DNA of 64,000 nucleotides from positions 34,441,447-34,505,446 of the forward strand of contig NC_063049.1 in assembly GCF_018812025.1 (NCBI RefSeq), given 5' to 3'. This document shows positions 12,701 through 21,243 of this stretch, one piece after another. Source of the DNA: Megalobrama amblycephala (Eukaryota > Chordata > Actinopteri > Cypriniformes > Xenocyprididae). The notes beneath the pieces were generated by a model that ran no database searches, was not told where the DNA came from, and saw only the letters and a program-made list of their open reading frames with translations. Numbering within the stretch: the stretch's first letter is position 1; every line of letters starts with the position of its first letter. The position numbers and the translations under genes were made by a program.

Positions 12701-13970
12701 ATTGGATGATGTAACAGCGCCATCTTGTGGTCATATTTTAATCTCCTCCTTTGCCAAACACATTTAAAAGGATTTTGCCATTTCAAATTATTCTTTTATA
12801 CAAAAGGCAACATTTTATGCTATGAGAATCTTGCAAACTCTTTCCAATAAAGAACAGTTCACAGTGATCACATCTGTATTTTAAAGAACAGAGATTTTAT
12901 GTTCATATTTTATATGAAAAGCTGTTGAAAAGTTTGGGGTCAGTGTTTTTTTTAATACATAAAATTGATCAAAAGTGACATTAAAGATGTTTATAATGTT
13001 ACGAAAAATTTGAAATAAATGCAGTTCTTTTTCCATTCATTAAAGAAACCACAAAAATATTAAGCAGCACAACTGTTTTCCTGTTTTGAAGATTGATAAT
13101 AATAAGAAATGTTTCTTGACCACCAAATCAGCATATTAAATGATTTTTGAAGGATCATGTGACACTGAAGACTGGAGTAATGATGCTGAAAATTCTGCTT
13201 TGCCATTATAGGAATAAATTACATTAAAAAATATATAAAAATAGAAAACACATTTTTTAAATTGGAATAATGTTCAGTTTTTACTGTATTTTTAATCAAA
13301 TAAATGCATGCAGCTTTGGTGAGCATAAGAGACTTAAAAATAAGCATAACATAACATAAAAAAAAAAAAAAAACTTACCACCCCAAAACTTTTGAACAAT
13401 AATTTTTTAGACTCTAAAAATTCCTGTTTTTTTTTTGTTTTTTTAGTTGTGTGAATGTGAAAATGAACTGTTCTATTAAGATTGCACCAACAGAGAATTG
13501 TGAAATTAATTATCTTACATATTTTTATGACTCTGTCTGTCTCAGGAGGTGGTCATGTGCGCATTGAGAGTGTGAAGCTGGACTTCAGAGAAAAAGCCCA
13601 TGCAAAGGTAGGCTCACTGGACAATGCCCACCATACGCCTGGAGGAGGCCATGTACAGGTGAATGCACAAATGCAACTGTTTTAATCAATCCCACATCAC
13701 ACATGAGGATGAGCTAAGTGACAATCACCAACTTCCTGTTTCCTGTTTTCTAAGATTGAAAGCCATAAGCTGTTGTTCCGCGACACAGCCAAAGCACGCG
13801 TGGATCACGGGGCAGAGATTGTGATCGAGGCGCTCGGGCTGTCAGGCGGTACCTCCCCTCACCGGCACAGCCACATGTCCTCGTCCGGAAGCATCAACAT
13901 GCTGGAGTCGCCGCAGCTGGCCACGCTGGCCGACGATGTGACCGCCGCCCTGGCCAAACAAGGCTTGTGA
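2274..13970 (+). CDS. map2: Microtubule-associated protein 2, C-terminal part (five exons, partial)
   Basis: MAP2 binds and stabilises microtubules in neuronal dendrites through tau-type repeats. Five coding exons are joined in phase: 2274-2587, 9073-9165, 12518-12599, 13546-13658 and 13755-13970 (TGA). Together they encode a Thr/Pro-rich linker, four repeats of about 31 residues with KIGS, KCGS, KCGS and KVGS motifs, a pseudo-repeat (KARVDHGAE) and the terminal [20 protein letters not shown]. Exon sizes of 93, 82 and 113 nt equal those of the homologous tau exons. The tail ([14 protein letters not shown]) fits MAP2 better than tau ([14 protein letters not shown]) or MAP4, and neighbours myl1 and cps1 match the MAP2 locus at human 2q34. 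The 5' part of the gene lies left of the window. The 5' edge of the first exon is uncertain by a few bases (AG at 2272-2273 or 2274-2275). Confidence 0.93.
3259..4346. mobile_element. RecQ-carrying non-autonomous DNA transposon, copy 1
   Basis: A 1088-bp element bounded by TAGCCTG (3259-3265) and CAGGCTA (4340-4346), with a perfect 9-bp target duplication GAAATGCTG at 3250-3258 and 4347-4355. It is nearly identical to the copy at 30549-31635 and in the same orientation. It carries the start of a RecQ-like helicase frame on the - strand and no transposase. TIRs look only about 7 bp long. A 9-bp duplication suggests a Mutator- or Merlin-like mechanism, but the superfamily cannot be assigned from this copy. 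Confidence 0.88.
3440..3643 (-). pseudogene. RecQ-type helicase N-terminal fragment, frameshifted
   Basis: On the - strand from ATG at 3643, the frame passes through motif 0-like LKEEQ and the Walker A region [13 protein letters not shown]. Compared with copy 2, one C is missing near 3533, breaking the frame before [10 protein letters not shown] second single-base loss near 3465, shared with copy 2, shifts the frame before APMVAKK. The sequence then ends, so DEAH box and later motifs are absent. Confidence 0.82.
6190..6414. repeat. Short inverted-repeat element
   Basis: Ends are imperfect inverted repeats: GCCAGTTGCATAAAC at the left, GTTTATGCAACCAACCCCTG at the right. There is no reading frame. 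Probably a MITE. Confidence 0.55.
6702..6744. repeat. (CT)n-(GT)n microsatellite
   Basis: A CT run at 6702-6730 followed by GT at 6733-6744. Confidence 0.9.
7251..7390. mobile_element. hAT-type terminal fragment
   Basis: It begins CAGGGGTGTCCAAAGTCCGG and continues with GGCCCACGGGCC, the look of a hAT (Charlie-like) terminus. The other end was not found. It is a relic. Confidence 0.5.
7560..7702. repeat. Short interspersed element fragment
   Basis: It contains TTTTGAGCTGAAACTTCACA and a block of shared sequence about 85 bp long that recurs at 60100-60193, both ending near CACCTTTA or CCCCTTTA. Confidence 0.6.
8130..8155. repeat. (TA)n microsatellite
   Basis: A short TA run in an AT-rich stretch. 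Confidence 0.85.
9073..9165 (+). CDS. map2: map2 exon: tubulin-binding repeat 2
   Basis: A 93-nt, phase 0-0 exon of 31 codons (starts [11 protein letters not shown], contains KCGSKDN, ends GGN). The acceptor is ATTTTTCTAG and the donor GTATGT. It is the counterpart of tau exon 10 and of the MAP2 repeat-2 exon that mammals include or skip to make 4-repeat or 3-repeat forms. Skipping it here would keep the frame. It supplies one of the two repeat cysteines. Confidence 0.94.
9885..11365. repeat. Interspersed repeat split by a minisatellite
   Basis: The left part (9885-10340) and right end (CTTACTGACCACAAATGTTTGAAAGGTAGTGTA split over 11333-11365) belong to the same family as the hairpin arms at 696-1632. 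About 800 bp of minisatellite lies between them. Confidence 0.6.
10490..11285. repeat. GCTAGCATG-type minisatellite with higher-order duplication
   Basis: Degenerate units of about 20 bp built on ATGTTGCTAGCATGATTTAA. Inside it, about 190 bp starting at 10831 is repeated almost exactly from 11022, with very few differences, so a block of many units was duplicated recently. Confidence 0.8.
11925..12010 (+). repeat. tRNA-derived SINE head (relic)
   Basis: GTAGAGCATGGCACTAGC followed by GGTCATGGGTTTGATTCCCA resembles the D-arm side and B box of a tRNA-like SINE promoter. No cloverleaf with a paired acceptor stem can be drawn, so it is not a tRNA gene. Confidence 0.5.
12518..12599 (+). CDS. map2: map2 exon: tubulin-binding repeat 3
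   Basis: An 82-nt exon (phase 0 to 1) reading [19 protein letters not shown] and onward to HRPG, with acceptor CTTACAG and donor GTGAGC. Its length equals tau exon 11, and the [13 protein letters not shown] core is the MAP2 form. Confidence 0.94.
12600..13545. other. map2: map2 intron between repeats 3 and 4
   Basis: A GT-AG intron mainly filled by one inverted copy (about 12925-13405) of the hairpin-family repeat, recognisable by AAAGTTTGGGGTCAGTG at one end and CACTGAAGACTGGAGTAATG inside. Confidence 0.65.
13546..13658 (+). CDS. map2: map2 exon: tubulin-binding repeat 4
   Basis: A 113-nt exon (phase 1 to 0), the same length as tau exon 12. It encodes [14 protein letters not shown], a KVGS motif and [12 protein letters not shown]. 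The acceptor is GTCTGTCTCAG and the donor GTGAAT. Confidence 0.94.
13755..13970 (+). CDS. map2: map2 terminal coding exon
   Basis: This exon encodes the pseudo-repeat ([18 protein letters not shown]), a divergent stretch rich in Gly, His and Ser, and the conserved C-terminus ending KQGL-TGA. The His-rich stretch ([13 protein letters not shown]) sits where mammals have an Arg/Ser-rich segment. Confidence 0.95.
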   Translation: MESHKLLFRDTAKARVDHGAEIVIEALGLSGGTSPHRHSHMSSSGSINMLESPQLATLADDVTAALAKQGL

Positions 13971-15640
13971 ATCCGAAATATCTCCGTTCAACTTCCCTCC
14001 ACTCAATCTACAATAGTCCCCTTCAGTGGTGTCACGGTTTGACCCTTCCTCCCTCTGGTATTTATGGAAGACATCAGATTTCACTTCCCATCTGGAAGAA
14101 AAAAAAAAAAGCATTTTATCTGTTTTTTTGTTTTGTTTGTTTGTTTGTTTGTTTGTTTTTGGTCAGTTTTAATGAATAACAACTTGTTAGAGCTAGAGAG
14201 GTATCAGTGCTTTTTATTACCCATGTTACATGTGACTTTTTATGATTGTGTACAGATAGTGGCCTCAACTGCTGGTTTAGGGTCAGTGTCAGGCGTGTTG
14301 CGTAAAAGTCGGTCGAAAAGAATTTTTATACACGGGAATGTGGCGCGACGATCCCATGCTGCACGTGTTATTTTGCCCATTCAGTGCATGGACTCTAAAA
14401 CATCTCAACTGCGAGTCACGTACGATCAAACACGATATACACTATAAGGGAATATATTTATAAATATACCAGCTCTTTGTCTCGACATCTCATGCTCAAT
14501 TGAAAAAAAGAAACAATTACTCCTTCAATAACTTATTCCTGTACAATTGCATTTAAAAAAACAAACAAAAAAAAAACTAGATAGTATGACGAGCATGTAT
14601 TCTAGTACACAAAAGAGGCTATTTTCTATTTCAAGGGATTTTAGTAAGTTATTTGCTGAAACATTGAATAAAATGAACACATCATGTTTTGTAGATACTA
14701 GCGACGATGTTTAGTTTGTACATTGTTTCAGATGACCGCACCCCTGCCTTCGCTGCCGTTACGAAACCGTTGCTTCCGTGGATCTTTGTCAGTACACAGT
14801 TTAAGCAGATTTGTGCTTTAACTTATGATGTGGTCACATTAGCGATATTGAAGAAGTCACTTTCAGATTTCTTTCAGAAGTCACCGTCAGCACGGTGAAT
14901 TCGCTGTGACCAGCTACAACTCGAGCAAAATCTGCTTGGGGAACTTTTTCGCCCTCATGCGAAACTCCCCAACACGCAGAATCCTATTGAAATTTCGCCT
15001 GCGAAATTTTGCTGAGCAACACTAAATGTGATCGCACCTCTACACAAACAAGTATATTACAGTATTACATTACGCAAATACAGTCGAGGGCTCCGGTTAT
15101 ACGTGAATCGTGTAAGATCTGCTCAATCTGCTGTCTTGACGTGTCAGCCACATACCGCCATCTTACAGAGTCGAGAAGGGGACGGACCCATCTGAGCAAG
15201 ATATGGGTGGTTCTGCGGCCCTCATTTTATTCTTAAACATAGGGACTCTGTCTGTGATTTAGGCCCTGTGTTCGTCTGCTGATTCCTGCTTGGATGCTTA
15301 GTTTTCTTTCTTAGGATGTGGAAAAAGAAAAAACACAAATCAAAACTTTAAAAAGGATACTCCGCTTGCATTTGTTTGAACACAGTACACCAGTATATTT
15401 TTTCTCGTCATTTGTGGTTCTCCCCTGCCCCTTTTCCTCTAGATCAGCTGTCATTCGTAGGCTTCTGTGTTTTCTCGGCCCCCCTGAGCTTTACCCACCC
15501 TTTCCTTGATTCCCTCTGCTGCTGTAAATGTATTTAAAAGGTCACATAGATGTACGCAGTTTTTCTCCTGTTGGTATGATACGGATTATAAATGCCCTTA
15601 ACAGTTATGACAATAAAAAAATACAGAAAATGAACAAAAC
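13971..15640 (+). other. map2: map2 3' untranslated region
   Basis: No reading frame continues after TGA at 13968-13970. The stretch is mostly unique, with a (GTTT)n run near 14130-14160. An AATAAA at 15612-15617 is the best candidate for the main poly(A) signal; a weaker GAATAAAA lies at about 14664. In mammals the MAP2 3'UTR carries dendritic mRNA-targeting information, but I cannot point to that element here. Confidence 0.7.
15612..15617 (+). terminator. map2: Poly(A) signal of map2
   Basis: A canonical AATAAA about 1.64 kb after the stop codon, followed by a GT-rich stretch (AACGTTTGTGTGATCTGTTTTTTTC) split across 15638-15663, as expected for a cleavage region. Repeats begin soon after. 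Confidence 0.65.
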
Positions 15641-15873
15641 GTTTGTGTGATCTGTTTTTTTCTGACTTTGTGAAATGACTGTGGTATTATTGCCTAAGGT
15701 TTAAAAAAAGCAATAAGTGATGAGAGGCTGTACGTTATAGTGATTTTACAAAGGGTACATGGAAATCTATTGTTTGAATTCAAGGGTCCAGGACAAAATT
15801 CTACATGTGGGGTTATAAAGTAAGGTATACCATTGCATTATAACTCTATCGTTCATCAGTCTCACTGTAAACC

Positions 15874-16612
15874 TAAAGGGTTAATTCACCCAAAAATGAA
15901 AATAATGTCATTTATTACTCAGCCACATATCGTTCTCCACCCCTAAGACCTTCGTTCATCTTCGGAACACAAATTAACATATATTTGATAAAATCTGATG
16001 GCTCTGCGAGGCCTGCATAGACAGCAATGGTATTTCCTCTCTCAAGATCCATAAAGGTACTAAAAACATATTTAAATCAGTTCATGTGAGTACAGTGGTT
16101 CTACCTTAATATTATAAAGCGACGAGAATACTTTTTGTGCACCAAAAATAACAAAATAATTACTTTTTAACAATATCTAGTGATGGCCGATTTCGAAATT
16201 AAAATCAGTGGTTCAGAGCTCCAAAGTCACGTGATTTCAGCTGTTTGGCGGTTTGATACACGATCCGAATCACTGATTTGACTCAAAAGATTCATAACGC
16301 TCCGAAGCAGTGTTTTGAAATCAGCCATATTGTTAAAAAGTCCTTATTTTGTTTTTTTTTGGCGCACAAAAAATATTCTCGTTGCTTTATAATATTAAGG
16401 TAGAACCACTGATCTCACATGAACTGATTTAAATATGTTTTTAGATTGTTTATGGATCTTGTGAGAGGAAGTACCATTGCTGTCTATGCAGGCCTCACTG
16501 AGCCATCGGATTTAATCAAAAATATCTTAATTTGTGTTCCGAAGATGAACGAAGGTCTTACAGGTGTAGAACGACATGAGGGTAAGTAATAAATGACGTT
16601 ATTTTCATTTTT
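15874..16612. repeat. Palindromic TTAA-type short inverted-repeat element
   Basis: The left end reads AAAGGGTTAATTCACCCAAA; the right half is its reverse complement with GACCTTCGTTCATCTTCGGA on both sides. Internal sequence is itself palindromic. Relatives lie at 16613-17057, 27348-27522, 36902-37100 and 44495-45301. Confidence 0.7.
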
Positions 16613-17057
16613 TTCAAAAATTTCTGTCATTAATTACTCGCCCTCATGTCGTTCCACACCCGTAAGACCTTTGTTCATCTTTGGAAGACAAATTAAGATA
16701 TTTTTGATGAAATAATAGTCCACGTGAACAATAGTCCCAGTGGTTCAACCTTAATTTTACGAAGCAACTACTTTTTGTGTGCAAAAACAAAAATAATGAC
16801 TTTATTCAACAATATCTTCTCTTCTTTGTCATTCTCCTATGCTGTTTACGTTGCAGCACTTCCAGGTTCTACGTCAGAATGCCGACTCATTATTGGCCGG
16901 CTCCTGCGTCAGCTAAATTGCTGTATATGGGGGATAAAAAAAAACCTCTCAGATTTCATCAAGAACATCTTACATCTATATCTATAATGTCTTACGTGTT
17001 TGAAACGACATAAGTGTAATGACAGAAATTTCATTTTTGGGTGAACTAACACTTTAA
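16613..17057. repeat. Second TTAA-type short inverted-repeat element
   Basis: Directly abuts the preceding copy, contains CATTAATTACTCGCCCTCAT and closes with TTTTTGGGTGAACTAACAC just before 17057. Confidence 0.65.
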
Positions 17058-17822
17058 TTGGCATTTTACTGCAGCTTTAAATGTGTCTTGTTCAATCAAA
17101 ATTTATACAGTATTTTGAACTCAATGTTTACAGATATTTTTTCTTAGTATGTCTGGTCAAATTACAGTCAATATTTAAAAACTCACCCAAAATATATATT
17201 TTTTCAACAGTTAAATATAGTTACCGTTAAAAAAATCTCTCCACTTCAGTTGTCTCAGGTCGTTCACACTTGCTTTTATGGAACCAATTCAATATGAATA
17301 TATTGAATATTATTATTATTATTATCTAGTCAACATGAAACATGAAACATGAACATATATTTTTTTTTATTTTAAATTATACTTATTAAATCAATAAGGA
17401 AATATGTTACTGCAATAATAATACCATTGTACTGTAAAATAAAACAAAAAAAATCTAATAACAATAATTTTAGAGAAGAACAGCGAAATTACCTTACCAA
17501 TATTTATAGCTCTCTTAATTTCTTTGCTTTCATTAGTGTTAAACTAAAGCTTTTATTTTAGCAGAATCCCGCAGGGAAACCAAAAGCTTCTCATTTGTTG
17601 AAAACAGATTTATAAACGGTTGATGGTTGACACATTTAATTTTCAGACACAGGTCACAAAGTTTAATTCCCAGTTGTCTTTGAATTTTACCAGACATTGT
17701 ACCTTAATCTATGAATAAAAACAGTCTAGGCTCCGTCTAGTCTTTCACTGGATATTTATTCGCCAGTTATTCTAAGGTTATCTTAATGTTAACTTAAAGT
17801 CAACATGATGTCACCCCATTCA

Positions 17823-19397
17823 CAAACCCGATTCCAAAAAAGTTGGGACACTGTACAAATTGTGAATAAAAAAGGAATGCAATAATTTACAAATCTCATA
17901 AACTTATATTTTATTCACAATAGAATATAGATAACATATCAAATGTTGAAAGTGAGACATTTTGAAATGTCATGCCAAATATTGGCTCTTTTTGGATTTC
18001 ATGAGAGCTACACATTCCAAAAAAGTTGGGACAGGTAGAAATAAGAGGCCGGAAAAGTTAAATGTACATATAAGGAACAGCTGGAGGACCAATTTGCAAC
18101 TTATTAGGTCAATTGGCAACATGATTGGGTATAAAAAGAGCCTCTCAGAGTGGCAGTGTCTCTCAGAAGTCAAGATGGGCAGAGGATCACCAATTCCCCC
18201 AATGCTGCGGCGAAAAATAGTGGAGCAATATCAGAAAGGAGTTTCTCAGAGAAAAATTGCTAAGAGTTTGAAGTTATCATCATCTACAGTGCATAATATC
18301 ATCCAGAGATTCAGAGAATCTGGAACAATCTCTATGCCTAAGGGTCAAGGCCGGAAAATCATACTGGATGACCGTGATCTTCGGGCCCTTAGACGGCACT
18401 GCATCACATACAGGAATGCTACTGTAATGGAAATCACAACATGGGCTCAGGAATACTTCCAAAAATCATTGTCGGTGAACACAATCCACCATGCCATTCG
18501 CCGTTGCCGTCTAAAACTCTATAGGTCAAAAAAGAAGCCATATCTAAACATGATCCAGAAGCGCAGGTGTTTTCTCTGGGCCAAGGCTCATTTAAAATGG
18601 ACTGTGGCAAAGTGGAAAACTGTTCTGTGGTCAGACGAATCAAAATTTGAAGTTCTTCTTGGAAAACTGGGACGCCATGTCATCCGGACTAAAGAGGACA
18701 AGGACAACCCAAATTGTTATCAGCGCTCAGTTCAGAAGCCTGCATCTCTGATGGTATGGGGTTGCATGAGTGCGTGTGGCATGGGCAGCTTACACATCTG
18801 GAAAGGCACCATCAATGCTGAAAGGTATATCCAAGTTCTAGAACAACATATGCTCCCATCCAGACGTCGTCTCTTTCAGGGAAGACCTTGCATTTTCCAA
18901 AATGACAATGCCAGACCACATACTGCATCAATTACAACATCAAGGCTGCGTAGAAGAAGGATCCGGGTACTGAAATGGCCAGCCTGCAGTCCAGATCTTT
19001 CACCCATAGAAAACATTTGGCGCATCATAAAGAGGAAGATGCGACAAAGAAGACTTAAGACAGTTGAGCAACTAGAAGCCTGTATTAGACAAGAATGGGA
19101 CAACATTCCTATTCCTAAACTTGAGCAACTTGTCTCCTCAGTCCCCAGATGTTTGCAGACTGTTATAAAAAGAAGAGGGGATGCCACACAGTGGTAAACA
19201 TGGCCTTGTCCCAACTTTTTTGAGATGTGTTGATGCCATGATTCCCTTAAAATGATACATTTTCTCAGTTTAAACATTTGATATGTCATCTATGTTGTAT
19301 TCTGAATAAAATATTGAAATTTGAAACTTCCACATCATTGCATTCTGTTTTTATTCACAATTTGTACAGTGTCCCAACTTTTTTGGAATCGGGTTTG
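17823..19397 (+). mobile_element. Tc1/mariner transposon, apparently complete
   Basis: Ends are perfect inverted repeats of about 50 bp, starting CAAACCCGATTCCAAAAAAG (17823) and its complement (to 19397). A shorter inner copy, CCAAAAAAGTTGGGACA, occurs at both inner ends (about 18016 and 19207), giving the IR/DR layout of Sleeping Beauty-like Tc1 elements. The right flank is TA (19398-19399); the left is CA (17821-17822), so one target base has changed. It encodes an uninterrupted transposase. Confidence 0.92.
18175..19197 (+). CDS. Tc1-family DD34E transposase, intact frame
   Basis: 340 codons from ATG at 18175, the usual length. An in-frame ATG at 17962 would add 71 residues from inside the TIR and is unlikely. 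Residues 10-50 form a helix-turn-helix (SQRKIAKSLKLSSSTVHNII) and a second DNA-binding helix set follows (SVNTIHHAIRR). Catalytic residues are Asp154 (WSDESKF), Asp244 (FQNDNARPHTA) and Glu279 (SPDLSPIENIW), with 34 residues between the last two. A TATAAAAA at 18130-18137 may serve as its promoter. No stop or frameshift is seen; activity is untested. Confidence 0.93.
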   Translation: MGRGSPIPPMLRRKIVEQYQKGVSQRKIAKSLKLSSSTVHNIIQRFRESGTISMPKGQGRKIILDDRDLRALRRHCITYRNATVMEITTWAQEYFQKSLSVNTIHHAIRRCRLKLYRSKKKPYLNMIQKRRCFLWAKAHLKWTVAKWKTVLWSDESKFEVLLGKLGRHVIRTKEDKDNPNCYQRSVQKPASLMVWGCMSACGMGSLHIWKGTINAERYIQVLEQHMLPSRRRLFQGRPCIFQNDNARPHTASITTSRLRRRRIRVLKWPACSPDLSPIENIWRIIKRKMRQRRLKTVEQLEACIRQEWDNIPIPKLEQLVSSVPRCLQTVIKRRGDATQW

Positions 19398-19684
19398 TAC
19401 TTTCTTGATACTCTTATTGAGAACTACCGTCCTATTTTTCCATTCCAGATGGATAAAATCGACCCGTTTTTCTTGTTGAATATCATCTTTCACTCTGAAT
19501 TAAAACAAATTATGGAAGTAAAATAGGTTGTGAATACAGTTTCATGTTGACTTTAAATACCCAAATATTAAGCTAAAGTTTACTACTGCTATAATCAGTC
19601 ATGTTTACCTGGTGTTCCACTTACCTATCACTTGCCTTACTGCCTTGTGCTCTGAATATGAGAACATTAATCACAACAAGGCTA

Positions 19685-20150
19685 ATAATTTGTGAAAAGT
19701 TTATTATGAGAATTGACAGAGGCGAAAAATAAATTAAGACTCTGGGGAAAGGGGGAAGGAAGTTTTGCAGCCAGTTCATTTATGGCAGTATATTTAGCAC
19801 CTTTGACTTTGCGATCCAGACAGTGAGGGGTCAAGGGGGTGGTTTATATTTTTGTGTAATCATGAAGCCCCCCACACACACACCCCACCCCTCACAATCG
19901 TTCCGCTATGGAGAGGCTTGTCCCGACACGAACATCACCAAGAAAATTAGCTGGAAAAAATATGAATGGATTCCAAGCAAAACAAATAGGATTCAAGTGG
20001 AAAAAATAGGAAACACAAATAACAAAATAATTGTTTATGACTAACATCCCGTGTCCCTTTTATCCGTTTCTGAGTTGGTTTCTGGAAACATTGTGAGGAT
20101 GTCCTGACATCATGGAATCTGGAGAAATGCTTCAGCTTCCTCACAACTTC
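19685..20150 (-). other. myl1: myl1 3' untranslated region
   Basis: Between the TAA (20153-20151) and a - strand AATAAA (19705-19700, context CATAATAAACTTT) there is no reading frame. The stretch includes a (CA)n-like run near 19871. The ends of map2 and myl1 transcripts converge, about 4 kb apart. Confidence 0.7.
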
Positions 20151-21185
20151 TTACACAGACATGATGTGTTTGACGAAAGCTGTTCAGAATATAGAGATTG
20201 AAAAAATGTCCATGTTAGAATTACAGGACAACAAACAAGGATTATCTCTATAAATCAGCCAGTCATTATTGAATTTTTACTGTGATTAATGTGCAATGAA
20301 ACAATGAAAGGATCTGAACTGACCCTCATAGTTCACACAGCCATTTTCATCCTCCTGGCCTTGCATAAGAGCATCGATCTCAGCTTCAGTCATTTTCTCA
20401 CCTGCAGAGAAAGTGAGGAGAAAAGGTTGGTCAAGTCATTAAACAGGCTGAAAGACAGATGCTCGTCATTAAAATGCATTTAAACTTAAATGCAGGCTAT
20501 GTTTTCAGTCTAAAATAGCAATGAGCTGTATTTTACTATATGATATTTTGATAAGTCAATTTTATTACAGAACTCAATAAATGTCTATTTGATGCTCTTT
20601 AATGTGTTGTGACAGATCACCGCAGCTGTCTCAGTTCAAACGGTCGATTATCTTTTTCCTCTTTCTACACAACGTTCCCCCCCACACAACGTTTACCTTA
20701 GAAAAAATCAGTTCAAGTTCATTGCACATTAGTTAGCTAAAATAATAAGTTTAGGGAAATGCATATTAAATATATTAATGCATAGTAAAGGAAATGCATA
20801 GTAAATATATTATTAATATATGAATTTATATATTGTAGATGCTTTATTTTTTATCTTATCTTTTAATAACTTAATGTAGGCTATGTTTTAATACATCTAA
20901 TTCTGTCTAAAAATTGTTGGAATTCTTTAGAAGCAATTTTCCCAAAATGTTTTTATGACAGACACCATTTCAATTACAGTATATCTTGACAACAGGTTTG
21001 ATTAGTAGAAACATAATAATATGAGATATATCAACTAGGGGGCCTCAGCAGACCACCAAGGTGGCAACAGGATGACTTAAAATGATTTAATTATATATAA
21101 AACTTAAGATGTAAACTGAAATCATATTTCTTTTTACCCCTTAATGACTATTGTTTTTAATCGAAGAACAAAACAATAGTCATTG

Positions 21186-21243
<58 letters not shown>

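Larger units (their letters stand above)
17794..19556. repeat. MITE with TTAAAGTCAACATGA ends, split by a Tc1 insertion
   Basis: A 15-bp perfect terminal inverted repeat lies at 17794-17808 and 19542-19556. Without the Tc1 insert (17823-19397) it is about 190 bp. The arrangement dates the Tc1 insertion after the MITE. Confidence 0.65.
15641..19684. other. Gap between converging map2 and myl1, repeat-filled
   Basis: No host gene is visible. Two abutting palindromic short inverted-repeat elements (15874-16612, 16613-17057) are followed by AT-rich sequence and a Tc1 element nested in a MITE (17794-19556). Confidence 0.65.

Noticed and set aside
2274..13970. Identity as tau (mapt) or map4
   Set aside because: The C-terminus [30 protein letters not shown] tail, repeat 3 [13 protein letters not shown] and the linkage to myl1 and cps1 all favour map2.
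17962..18174. 71-residue N-terminal extension of the Tc1 transposase
   Set aside because: It is encoded within the terminal repeat region and upstream of the TATA-like box; family members start at MGRGSP-type ATG at 18175.
17970..19289. Minus-strand frames across the Tc1 element
   Set aside because: They are antisense shadows of the transposase frame.
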